The notes under the pieces were generated by a model, which worked only from the letters and a program-made list of their open reading frames with translations, was not told where the DNA came from and did not search any database. The translations under genes and the position numbers were made by a program. This document shows, piece after piece, positions 16,256 through 22,536 of a stretch of DNA of 29,778 nucleotides (position 1 is its first letter; each line of letters begins with the position of its first letter). Source of the DNA: a virus; the IMG/VR virus record IMGVR_UViG_3300030000_000036, positions 1-29,778 of that record; one strand, written 5' to 3'.

Positions 16256-16648
16256 TTAACCGCGCTCTACCGACTGGCGATGATCCATCAAGCCCTGAAT
16301 CTGCGCGGCGATGGATGCGGCGCATTCAGGCGTCGCGCCTGTGATGCTGATCGTGCCAATGGTGACAGTCGGCGGCAGATCAACCGCGAAGGCCTCACCG
16401 GGAGCCAGATCAGTAACGACCGATTTCAACAGCTCCACAGACGCCGCAGGCGCTGCCAGCACGCGACTGGCATCGGCCGAAACCACGCAGGTGTCAGGGG
16501 GAAAGTGCGCGGTCAAGTTGTTGGACTCATCGCGGAAGTTAACGCCCTGCTCGGTAATGCAAAAACAAGCGGCCACTACCGTGGTGCGCGAAAGCAAATC
16601 ACCAAACACAACAAAACTTTTCAGCGGGTGTTTTTGCTGATCGTTCAT
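16256..16648 (-). CDS. Phage protein of unknown function in the lysis region
   Basis: A 130-aa protein with an SFVVFGDLLSRTTVVAACFCITEQGVNF start, then mixed beta and Ala-rich helical segments; four Cys. There is no signal peptide or membrane segment that I can be sure of (the early CFCI stretch is only weakly hydrophobic). The ATG overlaps the stop of the 42-aa gene (ATGA), and the ribosome site GAGG lies 7 bases upstream. No family recognised. It is part of a tight run holin, 42-aa, 130-aa, 129-aa. Confidence 0.6.
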   Translation of the reverse strand: MNDQQKHPLKSFVVFGDLLSRTTVVAACFCITEQGVNFRDESNNLTAHFPPDTCVVSADASRVLAAPAASVELLKSVVTDLAPGEAFAVDLPPTVTIGTISITGATPECAASIAAQIQGLMDHRQSVERG

Positions 16649-16773
16649 TTCAAACCCTCGTTATGCGTAACGGCCGAGACCTGACAGGCCTCAGACTCTC
16701 GACAATCCACATGCCCCATGAAGGCGTAAGCCAGCAGAAGCACCAACAACGTCACCAGCGGCCGGCAACTCAC
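16645..16773 (-). CDS. Small membrane or secreted protein, 42 aa
   Basis: A GTG-started frame of 42 aa that fits exactly between two genes: its GTG overlaps the holin stop (GTGA), and its stop overlaps the next ATG (ATGA). The N-terminal half is a hydrophobic segment, PLVTLLVLLLAYAFMG, followed by a short tail with three Cys in the protein (HVDCRESEAC). It is too short to be listed by usual gene finders, but the double start-stop coupling and hydrophobic pattern support it. A single-span lysis accessory (spanin-like or holin partner) is possible; there is no lipobox that I can defend. Confidence 0.65.
   Translation of the reverse strand: MSCRPLVTLLVLLLAYAFMGHVDCRESEACQVSAVTHNEGLK
16660..16671. 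repeat. 12-bp palindrome GTTATGCGTAAC
   Basis: One mismatch pair from perfect symmetry. It lies near the 3' end of the 42-aa gene, directly upstream of the ribosome site of the 130-aa gene. It is a member of the GTTAYNNGTAAC family. Confidence 0.6.
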
Positions 16774-17096
16774 AGCGCATCCGCCTTTTTCTCAGCCCAG
16801 CGACGGCCGAGCTGGCGAACCCACTCGACGCCGAGAATCCCGACAAACCCGGCGACGGCGTAGGACAGCCCGCCACCCATGCCGAACTTCTCGGCACCGA
16901 CACCGACCAGGAACACCAGCACACCACCCAGCGACGCCTCAATCAGGCGTCGATCCCATCGCGGCTCTTTGTCGTCGTAAAGAATGCGCAGATAGCTCAG
17001 ACCGAAAGCCAGCAAGCCGGCAAAACCGTGATCCTTGAGGGCTGCAATGACAATGACCCAGAAAGTCGGGTCTTTTTCTGGGGGCATGGTCGGCAT
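16770..17096 (-). CDS. Holin, lambda family
   Basis: A 108-aa membrane protein starting MPTMPPEKDP. It has FWVIVIAALKDHGFAGLLAFGLSYLRIL (first membrane region), a charged DDKEPRWDRR loop, a second segment (GGVLVFLVGVGAEKFG) and a third (SYAVAGFVGILGVEWV), ending in a basic tail. This is the pattern of lambda-family phage holins (the HP1/P2-like type, not lambda S itself). Holins set lysis timing by opening the inner membrane. ATG 17096 was chosen because GGAG lies at good distance. A second in-frame ATG at residue 4 could give a dual-start product, as in lambda S. It is the first gene after the leader terminator. Confidence 0.85.
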   Translation of the reverse strand: MPTMPPEKDPTFWVIVIAALKDHGFAGLLAFGLSYLRILYDDKEPRWDRRLIEASLGGVLVFLVGVGAEKFGMGGGLSYAVAGFVGILGVEWVRQLGRRWAEKKADAL

Positions 17097-17129
17097 CTCG
17101 TTTTCTCCCGAAGCACGGGGAATAGGCAT

Positions 17130-17160
17130 AAAAAAACCCCCGACCTATAAGGGCCGGGGG
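17130..17160 (-). terminator. Leader terminator in front of holin (tR'-like)
   Basis: A near-perfect 9-bp stem (17137-17145 with 17152-17160, one mismatch), followed on the minus strand by seven T (17136-17130). Only 33 bases separate the T tract from the holin start, which leaves no room for a promoter. Transcription of the late operon must therefore pass this terminator. Confidence 0.88.
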
Positions 17161-17217
17161 CTGAATTGACTGATACTGGATGAGCATCGTGGCCGGAACA
17201 ACACCACAATGACGCAA

Positions 17218-17246
17218 ACGATAGGGGAAACTGCAAAGCCAGTCAA
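17218..17246 (-). promoter_or_regulatory. Candidate late promoter
   Basis: Minus strand -35 TTGACT (17246-17241), 17-base spacer, -10 TATCGT (17223-17218). The start would be near 17211, giving a leader of about 80 nt to the terminator at 17130-17160. This is the arrangement of a Q-dependent late promoter. A second, weaker -35 (TTGACA, 17294-17289) lies upstream. Confidence 0.62.
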
Positions 17247-17252
17247 CAGTTC

Positions 17253-17275
17253 GTGTAAAAAAACACTATTCGTGC
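17253..17275. promoter_or_regulatory. Operator-like site beside the late promoter
   Basis: ACAC-TATTC-GTGC (17263-17275) is one base from the ACAC-N5-GTGT operators of the immunity region, and a GTGTAA half-site sits at 17253-17258. Both are directly upstream of the -35 element. Binding by the CI-like repressor is inferred. Confidence 0.42.
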
Positions 17276-17316
17276 AAAACCCGCGCACTGTCAACCCTGC
17301 TTTTTTTGGCCCCGCC

Positions 17317-17775
17317 TCACAACGCCAGGGCGATCTCCGACCGCGCCAGAAGGCACCGCGACTCACGCCCCCAAGTGCCGCCGCAGCCCCGTGGCAGCTC
17401 CTTCTGACAGTTTTTGCAAAGCCGCCCGGCCAACTTGCCCTGCTCATGCCGCAACCGCTTCACGTCGTTACGGATCAGCGTTTTGATGTACTCGGTTGTT
17501 GTGTACGGCTCACCCTGAGAGCCCCGGCCCGCGCGGCGTTCGTCCAGCTCGGCGCGCTCGTACGGGCTAAATTTCAGTTCCAACACCTCAACCCCGGCCG
17601 CCTTTTCGCGTTCGCGCTGCTCGCGCTTGCGCTGAGCCTCGGGGCTCAGGTCGCTTTCATCCTCGCCGTGACGTGTCACAAGCCCGCTTTCCTCGGTCAG
17701 CTCGACGCACGCCTCGATAGTGGCTGCGAGTTTTTCGGTCTGGTCGTACCGCTCCAGGGCGCTTTTGGTGCTCAT
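17317..17775 (-). CDS. Unknown phage protein with C-terminal CxxC motif
   Basis: A 152-aa hydrophilic protein. It has a helical N-terminus, a highly charged middle (LSPEAQRKREQREREKAAG, about 62-80), then VLELKFSPYERAELDERRA with a YTTTEYIKTLIRNDVKRL helix pair, resembling a ribbon-helix-helix-type pattern. A possible zinc site follows (LCKNCQKELPRGC). A DNA-binding role is plausible but unproven. The ribosome site is GAGGAT before the ATG. It sits 37 bases after the integrase stop and 70 bases before the late promoter. It is also the last gene of the leftward early operon, if that operon reads through. Confidence 0.65.
   Translation of the reverse strand: MSTKSALERYDQTEKLAATIEACVELTEESGLVTRHGEDESDLSPEAQRKREQREREKAAGVEVLELKFSPYERAELDERRAGRGSQGEPYTTTEYIKTLIRNDVKRLRHEQGKLAGRLCKNCQKELPRGCGGTWGRESRCLLARSEIALAL
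17668..17679. repeat. GTGACGTGTCAC, near-palindrome inside the 152-aa gene
   Basis: A one-mismatch relative of GTGACGCGTCAC, inside coding sequence. Recorded for completeness; another relative (GTGACACGTCAC) lies at 10307-10318 in the capsid fusion gene. Both may be chance. Confidence 0.3.
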
Positions 17776-17812
17776 ATAAATCCTCTTAGATGATTAATTT
17801 TGGTTTAGGGCT

Positions 17813-19081
17813 CTAGGCCAGCCAGCCGGCGGGGTCCAGGGCAACCGGCTTAACGGCGCGTCTTGCTCCTGTCTTGTCGTGCAACACGTCAAAGCCCTGC
17901 GCATCGAGCCAGGCGTGCCAGCGCTCCAGGGCGTTGCGTTTGAGGACTTCCCCACGCGATTGGAAGTAGGTCGCCTCTAGATCCGTCAGGGAATGATTGA
18001 GCAGCAGCTTGGCCACAAGACCGTCCACGTCCAGTTCGCCCCAGGTGGTCCGGGCCAGTTTGCGCAGGTCGTGACTGGTCCACTCGCCGGCGCCGAACTG
18101 GGTAAAGATGGCAAAGGCATGGCTACGGGACATCGGTCGGCCGGAACGCGCAGACGATGGGAACAGATAGGCCCCGTCATAGCCCTGGGCCTGCTGCTGG
18201 TCTCGGTGACGCTGCAGAAAGGCCACGGCTTGCGGGGTCAGCGGCAACAGGTGGTCGCGGTGGGATTTGGTGTCGAGTGCCGGTATGAACCACTCCCCCG
18301 CGTCCAGATGGATGTTTTTCCACTTGGCCAAGCGGGTTTCGGTGATGCGGGTCGCATGGGCCAGCATCATCACCAGCAGCGCCACGGCCGCCGGATCACG
18401 CGCGAAGCCATCGGCCCAAGCGGCCAGCAGATCGACCACGGCCACATGTCGCAAGCGCGCGCCCTTAGGCCTGATCCTGGCCTTGGTGAAGTGCTTAAAG
18501 GTCAACTCTTTGACCGGGTTGACGGTGACCTTCTTCAGCTCCAGGGCAGCACCAAACACCACCTTGAGCACGTCCAGCACCGACTTGACATAAGACAGGC
18601 TGTATTCGGCTTGCATGTGCCGGATCAGGTGGCAATCAAGGGTGTCGGCATTGAGTTTGCTCAGGTGCAGCTCGCCCAAGGCAGGCAACAGCTGGCACTT
18701 GATGGCCGACAACGTCGAGCCTCGGCGACTCTTAGACAGGCTGTTATCGGTCCTCAGGCGCTCGGCGTACCACTCCAGCACCTGGCCGACGCGCTCCCAG
18801 CCATCCACCGTGGCCGATGCCGCCGGATCAGCCAGCAGCCGAGCATGGACCACCGGCAAACTGTCGAGCATGACCCGGGCCGGCACGTCGGGCCAGTTGG
18901 CCGCCTTTCTCCACTTGGCGCCGCCGTCATAGCGCACCAGATACCAGCTGCCTTTGCTGCGTTCGTTACGGTAACGAAAGCGCAGCGGGTGCCGGGGGTC
19001 TTTCAGCTCGCCAATGCTCGGATCACCGGCATAGCGCTTAATGACGGCATCGGAGATTTGGACTTGTAGGGTTTGTGCCAT
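17813..19081 (-). CDS. int: Tyrosine recombinase / phage integrase
   Basis: A 422-aa integrase. The N-terminal part (~1-90) is an arm-binding type domain with FRYRNERSKGSWYLVRYDGGAKWRK. The core-binding domain is ~95-200. The catalytic domain has Arg245 (HATRITETRLAKW), Lys272 (DTKSHRDHLLPL), His337 and Arg340 (TSHDLRKLART), His363 (LLNHSLTD) and Tyr372 (ATYFQSR), so all residues of the active site are present. It catalyses site-specific integration and excision. The ATG follows GAGG with spacing 7. It lies in the middle of phage genes, not at an end, which is unusual (see findings). The nearby 133-base intergenic region is the obvious place to look for attP. Confidence 0.95.
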   Translation of the reverse strand: MAQTLQVQISDAVIKRYAGDPSIGELKDPRHPLRFRYRNERSKGSWYLVRYDGGAKWRKAANWPDVPARVMLDSLPVVHARLLADPAASATVDGWERVGQVLEWYAERLRTDNSLSKSRRGSTLSAIKCQLLPALGELHLSKLNADTLDCHLIRHMQAEYSLSYVKSVLDVLKVVFGAALELKKVTVNPVKELTFKHFTKARIRPKGARLRHVAVVDLLAAWADGFARDPAAVALLVMMLAHATRITETRLAKWKNIHLDAGEWFIPALDTKSHRDHLLPLTPQAVAFLQRHRDQQQAQGYDGAYLFPSSARSGRPMSRSHAFAIFTQFGAGEWTSHDLRKLARTTWGELDVDGLVAKLLLNHSLTDLEATYFQSRGEVLKRNALERWHAWLDAQGFDVLHDKTGARRAVKPVALDPAGWLA

Positions 19082-19214
19082 GTACGGGCCTCACTGGTGC
19101 CCACGGCCGGGCCGGCGGGCGGCGTTGTCTTTCTTCAGGCAAAGCGAACCCACAGGCGATACTTCGCCTCACTCGCTTTTGATGGGTTAGAACCTTGTTA
19201 TGCGTAACGCGACG
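19082..19214. other. Intergenic region before int, with a two-tier hairpin; possible attP
   Basis: No gene seen. A composite hairpin is made of AAAGCGA (19141-19147)/TCGCTTT (19173-19179) outside and AGGCGA (19154-19159)/TCGCCT (19164-19169) inside. A palindrome follows at 19197-19208. The region ends in the integrase ribosome site. It could hold a leader, a terminator before int, or attP with arm sites; no tRNA-like end is visible. Confidence 0.4.
19197..19208. repeat. 12-bp palindrome GTTATGCGTAAC, 6 nt after a stop codon
   Basis: Identical to the sites at 16660 and 21075. It lies exactly 6 bases downstream of the stop of the 46-aa gene. Confidence 0.65.
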
Positions 19215-19355
19215 TCAGTAGCTTTCGACTTCAGCGGTAGGCCAAATTACCCGGGCGGCACTCAAAGCATCGGCTTCGGTACAGGGTGGGCACAGCATTG
19301 GAAACGCGGCATAGCCCGGCACTCGGACCAGCCATGCCCCGCGCAAAATCGGCAT
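19215..19355 (-). CDS. Small phage protein with CPPC motif, 46 aa
   Basis: A 46-aa protein starting MPILRGAWLV, with GYAAFPMLCPPCTEADAL and a C-terminal SAARVIWPTAEVE. It was found by reading the frames: its ATG shares a base with the stop of the 103-aa gene (TGATG). The Cys-Pro-Pro-Cys pair and the 'ARVIWPTAEVE' ending match short proteins that I recall from Pseudomonas prophages, function unknown. It is below usual length cut-offs and overlaps other frames that are not coding. The palindrome begins 6 bases after its stop. Confidence 0.7.
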   Translation of the reverse strand: MPILRGAWLVRVPGYAAFPMLCPPCTEADALSAARVIWPTAEVESY

Positions 19356-19666
19356 CAGCTACCGGCCGCCTCAGATGCCAGATCGCCCGCCCCGGTATAG
19401 CCAAGCCCTTCATGAAGGCAGACCTCGGCAAAGGCCGTCAGCGGCTTAACAAACAGCAGGCAGTGCGCGCCCGGCGCGTCCCAGCCACCGGCATAATGAA
19501 AGCCGGCCAGATCCTCACCGGACAACTGACGTTGCCGATGTTCGGGCGACAGACATGCAGGCAGTGCACCCCGGGCGCATTCGGCGTGCACGGCAAAACC
19601 CAGGGCCTGACCGACCGCATACAGGTTGGCACCGGAAAACCCGGCAAAAAGTGGGTGCATGCTCAT
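19355..19666 (-). CDS. Unknown small phage protein
   Basis: A 103-aa protein starting MSMHPLFAGFSGANLYAVGQALGFAVHAEC, then a stretch with SGEDLAGFHYAGGWDAPGAHCLLFV and a helical region ending LHEGLGYTGAGDLA. There is no clear motif. Its ATG overlaps the stop of the Q-like gene (ATGA) and its stop overlaps the 46-aa gene, so it belongs to a coupled set. No family recognised. The low complexity of the N-terminus (Ala/Gly/Phe) makes a domain assignment unsafe. Confidence 0.62.
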   Translation of the reverse strand: MSMHPLFAGFSGANLYAVGQALGFAVHAECARGALPACLSPEHRQRQLSGEDLAGFHYAGGWDAPGAHCLLFVKPLTAFAEVCLHEGLGYTGAGDLASEAAGS

Positions 19667-20088
19667 GTGATCCCCAGCAACGTTTGAATGGTGTCGCGCG
19701 CTTCAGCCAGACGACTGCGATAGGTTCTCAGGCTCACGCCCAGGGCTTCGGCCTTCTCAAACTGGCCGATACCCTCCTGCTCATAACTGGCGATGTTTCG
19801 ACGAATAACCACCGACCACCAGTTAGCGCCGTACTCCAGGCGCAACACGTCAGCACGCAACGGATGGGCGACAAACATGCTGTACACCGCCGCCTCGATC
19901 ATGCTTTCCAAACCATCGACCGGCCCGCTGACTGGGCCTGAGCCACCGAAAAAAATCTCACCTTTGTTGTCGATGAGCTTGGCCAGCATTGATTTACCGC
20001 CGGCCGTTCCAACGCTCTCCGGCCAGCTCCAGCGCGCCCAAAGCTCAAGGGCCTGATCGAGACGGTTATTGTTTTTGCGCCTTGCCAT
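19663..20088 (-). CDS. Late antiterminator, phage-82 Q-like
   Basis: A 141-aa protein. It has LDQALELWARWSW at the start, GLESMIEAAVYSMF and LRADVLRLEYGANW in the middle, and a C-terminal helix-turn-helix-like stretch EKAEALGVSLRTYRSRLAEARDTIQTLL (about 110-138). This order (helical W-x-RW start, IE-A segment, LRLEY, sigma-region-4-like C-terminus) matches the Q82-type antitermination family. Such proteins bind at a late promoter and modify RNA polymerase so that it ignores terminators. A late promoter with a leader terminator lies 2.5 kb downstream, in the same direction. The ATG follows a good purine-rich ribosome site. Confidence 0.8.
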   Translation of the reverse strand: MARRKNNNRLDQALELWARWSWPESVGTAGGKSMLAKLIDNKGEIFFGGSGPVSGPVDGLESMIEAAVYSMFVAHPLRADVLRLEYGANWWSVVIRRNIASYEQEGIGQFEKAEALGVSLRTYRSRLAEARDTIQTLLGIT

Positions 20089-20104
20089 ACCGCCCCTCCC
20101 CTTT

Positions 20105-20320
20105 TTAGCCGCCGGCTTCGGGCGTTAACTTGTAGCCATTGCGCTGGCCTTTTTTGCAGGACGGAAAGGTCAAGCCGCTGGTGCAGACCGGCAGGTCAAA
20201 CAGGTACTCCACTCGCTGACACACCGCACAACCCAAGGTACGCAACTGCTGCACCTCGACGATCTTGGCCGGGTCGCCGTAGGCATACCTCGGCAAGGCC
20301 GGACTATCGCGCAGGGCCAT
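20105..20320 (-). CDS. Cys-rich small phage protein
   Basis: A 71-aa protein starting MALRDSPALPRYAYGDPAKIVEVQQL. It then has LGCAVCQRVEYLF and CTSGLTFPSCKKGQRNGYKL, an arrangement of four Cys suited to a small zinc ribbon. Proteins of this shape precede Q-like genes in Pseudomonas phages; the role is unknown. The start at 20320 lies inside the end of the preceding gene (17 bases overlap). The longer upstream frame would run deep into that gene and has an unlikely Arg/Trp-rich sequence. Confidence 0.72.
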   Translation of the reverse strand: MALRDSPALPRYAYGDPAKIVEVQQLRTLGCAVCQRVEYLFDLPVCTSGLTFPSCKKGQRNGYKLTPEAGG

Positions 20321-20768
20321 CGGCCAGATCCTCCAGCATTGCGCGCACCGACCCACTGCGCGCCAGATAGGCCAGCAGCGCCTCAGACAGCGCCTCCATC
20401 GGTTCGCGAACGTGGGCAAAGCCCTTCTGTCCATCGGTCACCATCAGGTCGCCCCGGCGAATGCTCACCACGCTGGACGGGCGGCTGTACAGGTGCCAAA
20501 CAAATCCACCACGGCGGCGGATTTCGGCGGCCTCCAGCTCACTCAAACAGTGCGCGACAATCACGCCTTCGACGGCCGAGCGCTCAGCCGCGGCGTCGGT
20601 TGGACCGTCGAGAAAGGCCTGCAGAATCTCGACGCGGCGCGACGGGTAATCCGCGCTTGGCGTGGCCTGGGCATAGGCCGCCAAAGGCCCCTTGCCGGAA
20701 CTGACGAGGCGGTCGGCTATTTCCAGGCGCTCTTTTGGATAGCCGCCAGACAGTGCAATCAATAACAA
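20304..20768 (-). CDS. P-loop-kinase-like protein with degenerate Walker A
   Basis: A 154-aa protein starting (TTG) MLLIALSGGYPKERLEIADRLVS. The first strand and helix look like an adenylate/dNMP-kinase-type fold, but the phosphate-binding loop lacks the GxxGxGK(S/T) signature: SGGYPKE has no GKS or GKT. Further on, RVEILQAFLDGPTD and VIVAHCLSELEAAEIRRRGGFVWHLYSRPSS resemble the strand/helix pattern of these kinases. Catalytic activity is doubtful. GAGGGG lies 7-8 bases before the TTG start. It overlaps the Cys-rich protein gene. Confidence 0.6.
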   Translation of the reverse strand: MLLIALSGGYPKERLEIADRLVSSGKGPLAAYAQATPSADYPSRRVEILQAFLDGPTDAAAERSAVEGVIVAHCLSELEAAEIRRRGGFVWHLYSRPSSVVSIRRGDLMVTDGQKGFAHVREPMEALSEALLAYLARSGSVRAMLEDLADGPAR

Positions 20769-20791
20769 GGAAATTCCCCTCGGGCCGGCCG

Positions 20792-21358
20792 TCAGCGGCG
20801 AGCCACTTCTAATTTTTCTTTGCGCACAGTCTTCAGAAAGTTATGCAGGTTCGGCGGCGTGAGCCCCGCACCCGCTTTCATTGCCAGCTCTATGGCGGCA
20901 TTCATCTCGTCAATCGTGACGTTCGTTGCGCACCAGTGGCGGAACAAAGACTGGTTGTAAGGGTCTTTGCCATGGTGCGCCGGCATGCTCAGTTCGGCGG
21001 CCAACCATTGGCACCACTCATTGGCGACCTTGGGCAGCTGTGAGGCCGGAACAAATCCACCCGGGTCAGCCAGCGTTATGCGTAACGGTGCGCCCGGCTC
21101 GGGGCTTTGCTCCACGGACAAAAAACCGTCCGCCGCCACATAGGTGAGGAACACATTCAGCTCAAGCGGGCCGACCTGCAAAGCGTCACGCCAGTCACTG
21201 GCCGGCAGCTCGATAACCCCTAAGGCATGGTCAGGGCTGGAAGACAGCAGCTCCAGCAACTTGATGAGGCGAGCAAAGCCCGGCAGGCCGAAACGCTGCT
21301 CGACCTTGAGGACGATCGGCAGTGAAGAGAAATTGATAGGGAGATTAAGCGACGCCAT
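20792..21358 (-). CDS. Putative phage replication protein, DUF4373/DnaT-like
   Basis: A 188-aa protein. The N-terminus has LKVEQRFGLPGFARLIKLLELLS (about 18-40), the pattern of the winged-helix DUF4373-type domain found in phage replication proteins. The C-terminus has PYNQSLFRHWCATNVTIDEMNAAIELAMKAGAGLTPPNLHNFLKTVR (~130-180), like the DnaD/DnaT-type module that loads helicase. No helicase gene or Walker motif is present here, so it probably recruits a host helicase. This is the only candidate replication initiator in the window. It contains a GTTATGCGTAAC palindrome at 21075-21086 in coding sequence. Confidence 0.68.
   Translation of the reverse strand: MASLNLPINFSSLPIVLKVEQRFGLPGFARLIKLLELLSSSPDHALGVIELPASDWRDALQVGPLELNVFLTYVAADGFLSVEQSPEPGAPLRITLADPGGFVPASQLPKVANEWCQWLAAELSMPAHHGKDPYNQSLFRHWCATNVTIDEMNAAIELAMKAGAGLTPPNLHNFLKTVRKEKLEVARR
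21075..21086. repeat. 12-bp palindrome GTTATGCGTAAC inside the replication gene
   Basis: Third exact copy of this sequence. It encodes Leu-Arg-Ile-Thr on the minus strand, so it may serve as a site inside the gene or occur by chance. Confidence 0.5.
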
Positions 21359-21361
21359 GCT

Positions 21362-21610
21362 TCACCCCCCGGCCTTCAGCAGCTTGCGGGCGAATGGCGC
21401 AAAAATACCGTTCCAATCAACGGCACCTTCAGACAGCAAAATGATGTTCATGCAGGACGTTAGGCGTGGCATGCGCTCTTTGCGATACCAGGCGGCTACG
21501 GTGCGCGGGTTTTCACCCAGCAGACTGGCTACCAGGCGCAGGCGGGCTAGGCTCACCCTTCCCGGTGGCTCGGCATCGCCGATGGTTTCAATCCACTGGT
21601 TCAGTTCCAC
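21362..21610 (-). CDS. Cro-like early regulator
   Basis: An 82-aa protein starting (GTG) VELNQWIETIGD. It has a helix-turn-helix-like region, LARLRLVASLLGENPRTVAAWYRKERMP (about 23-50), then LLSEGAVDWNGIFAPFARKL. It lies divergent from the CI-like repressor and starts the leftward early operon, the usual place of Cro. I placed the start at 21610 because the longer GTG at 21628 falls inside the operator palindrome and has no ribosome site. The stop is followed 3 bases later by the replication gene start. Confidence 0.75.
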   Translation of the reverse strand: MELNQWIETIGDAEPPGRVSLARLRLVASLLGENPRTVAAWYRKERMPRLTSCMNIILLSEGAVDWNGIFAPFARKLLKAGG

Positions 21611-21626
21611 AAATAGACACTCTTTC

Positions 21627-21670
21627 ACACGATTCGTGTAAGTCTATTTCCAGATCCACCAAACCTTCAA
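21627..21670 (-). promoter_or_regulatory. Leftward early promoter with overlapping operator
   Basis: Minus-strand -35 TTGAAG (21670-21665), 18-base spacer and -10 TAGACT (21646-21641). The operator ACAC-GATTC-GTGT (21627-21639), a perfect 13-bp palindrome, covers about -5 to +8, so a bound repressor would block initiation. It drives the Cro-like, replication and Q operon. Confidence 0.62.
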
Positions 21671-21686
21671 GCTTTTTTTCTTGTGC

Positions 21687-21705
21687 TATACACTTAATGT
21701 GTATA
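21687..21705. promoter_or_regulatory. Operator TATACAC-TTAAT-GTGTATA
   Basis: A perfect 7-bp inverted repeat around 5 bases, 74 bases before the repressor ATG. Same ACAC-N5-GTGT core as the other immunity operators; probably the site for repressor autoregulation. A plain -10-like GATAAT lies downstream at 21721-21726. Confidence 0.7.
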
Positions 21706-21778
21706 TTTCTTCGGGTTACAGATAATATTCATCAATTGACAAGGTGTGGCCATCACGGCGCCCATTGAGAGATTGCGC

Positions 21779-22444
21779 ATGTCCGAATTATCAACAATTG
21801 TTTCCGGCCGCTTAAGGCAGTGCCGACTCCAGGCTGGCTGGACGCAGGTCGGAACGGCGGAACGCCTCAACTCTTTATCGGGTCAGTCGATCACCAAATC
21901 GGCGTACTCGAACTGGGAGCTTGGCCTACGTATGCCACTCCCCGAACAAATCATTCATCTGGCCAAATTATTTGGAAAGCCACCCGCCTGGATTCAGGGC
22001 TTTACTGAAAATGACAGTTTGGGGGCCATATCCGCTAATTATGTGACTGCCAACACCCCTAACATATCCACCAAGACGGGCCTGCTGCCGGTCACGCAAG
22101 CCACGGACTCAACGGCTTATAGCCTGGAGTATCTAGCGGGTCGTGGACTTAACAAGAACAAACTACTGTCCATCCTCCAGCTCGATACCAGCATGCACGG
22201 AGTCATAGAAGAAGGTGACGAGGTATTGCTCGACGGCGACTCGACCGAGGTACGCGGCGCCGGCCTGTTTGGCATCGTTGTCTCAGGTCTGATCTGGATA
22301 CGCTGGATACGCCCGGAAATGGGCGACACCTTTACCTTGTGGGCCGAGGATCGGGAAAACTACCCGCCGAAAACCCTGACCCGCGAAGAGCTGGACGAAC
22401 TGGATATTGTCGGACGCGTGGTCCGTGTCGCCCACGACAGATAA
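21779..22444 (+). CDS. CI-like lysogeny repressor (XRE + S24-like domain)
   Basis: A 221-aa repressor. The N-terminal helix-turn-helix is about residues 8-55 (RLRQCRLQAGWTQVGTAERL, then SAYSNWELGL). The C-terminal half resembles LexA/CI self-cleaving domains, with Ser138 in DTSMHGVIEEGDEVLLD. The position of the catalytic Lys (normally in VKRL) reads LIWIRWI, with Arg175, so cleavage may not occur. No Ala-Gly is visible in the linker. It sits in the immunity region with its operators. ATG 21779 was chosen; a GTG at 21746 would add 11 residues without the usual spacing. Family call is secure, inducibility is not. Confidence 0.88.
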   Translation: MSELSTIVSGRLRQCRLQAGWTQVGTAERLNSLSGQSITKSAYSNWELGLRMPLPEQIIHLAKLFGKPPAWIQGFTENDSLGAISANYVTANTPNISTKTGLLPVTQATDSTAYSLEYLAGRGLNKNKLLSILQLDTSMHGVIEEGDEVLLDGDSTEVRGAGLFGIVVSGLIWIRWIRPEMGDTFTLWAEDRENYPPKTLTREELDELDIVGRVVRVAHDR

Positions 22445-22485
22445 AAAGTAAGCCCTTGATCCGAGGCCTTTTCTATTGTTGCAAT

Positions 22486-22502
22486 TTACACTTTACGTGT
22501 AA
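22486..22502. promoter_or_regulatory. Operator TTACAC-TTTAC-GTGTAA upstream of rightward early genes
   Basis: A perfect inverted repeat of 6 bp around 5 bases, 34 bases before the start of the 81-aa gene. It shares the ACAC-N5-GTGT core with 21627 and 21687. I do not see a convincing -35/-10 pair to place the promoter exactly. Confidence 0.66.
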
Positions 22503-22536
22503 CATCACACGCAACTTAGGAAAGGCAGGGTTCACC

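Noticed and set aside
16256-17096. Endolysin or spanin pair next to holin
   Set aside because: None of the genes between holin and the gpZ-like gene has a lysozyme, amidase or Rz-type pattern. A lysis enzyme is probably outside the window.
18965-18977. CGTTACGGTAACG palindrome
   Set aside because: It has an odd-length centre and is inside the integrase gene, so it does not fit the 12-bp family.
17993-19069. Long plus-strand frame of about 358 aa opposite the integrase
   Set aside because: It is the antisense shadow of a well-supported integrase and has a Gln/Arg/His/Gly-rich composition typical of shadow frames.
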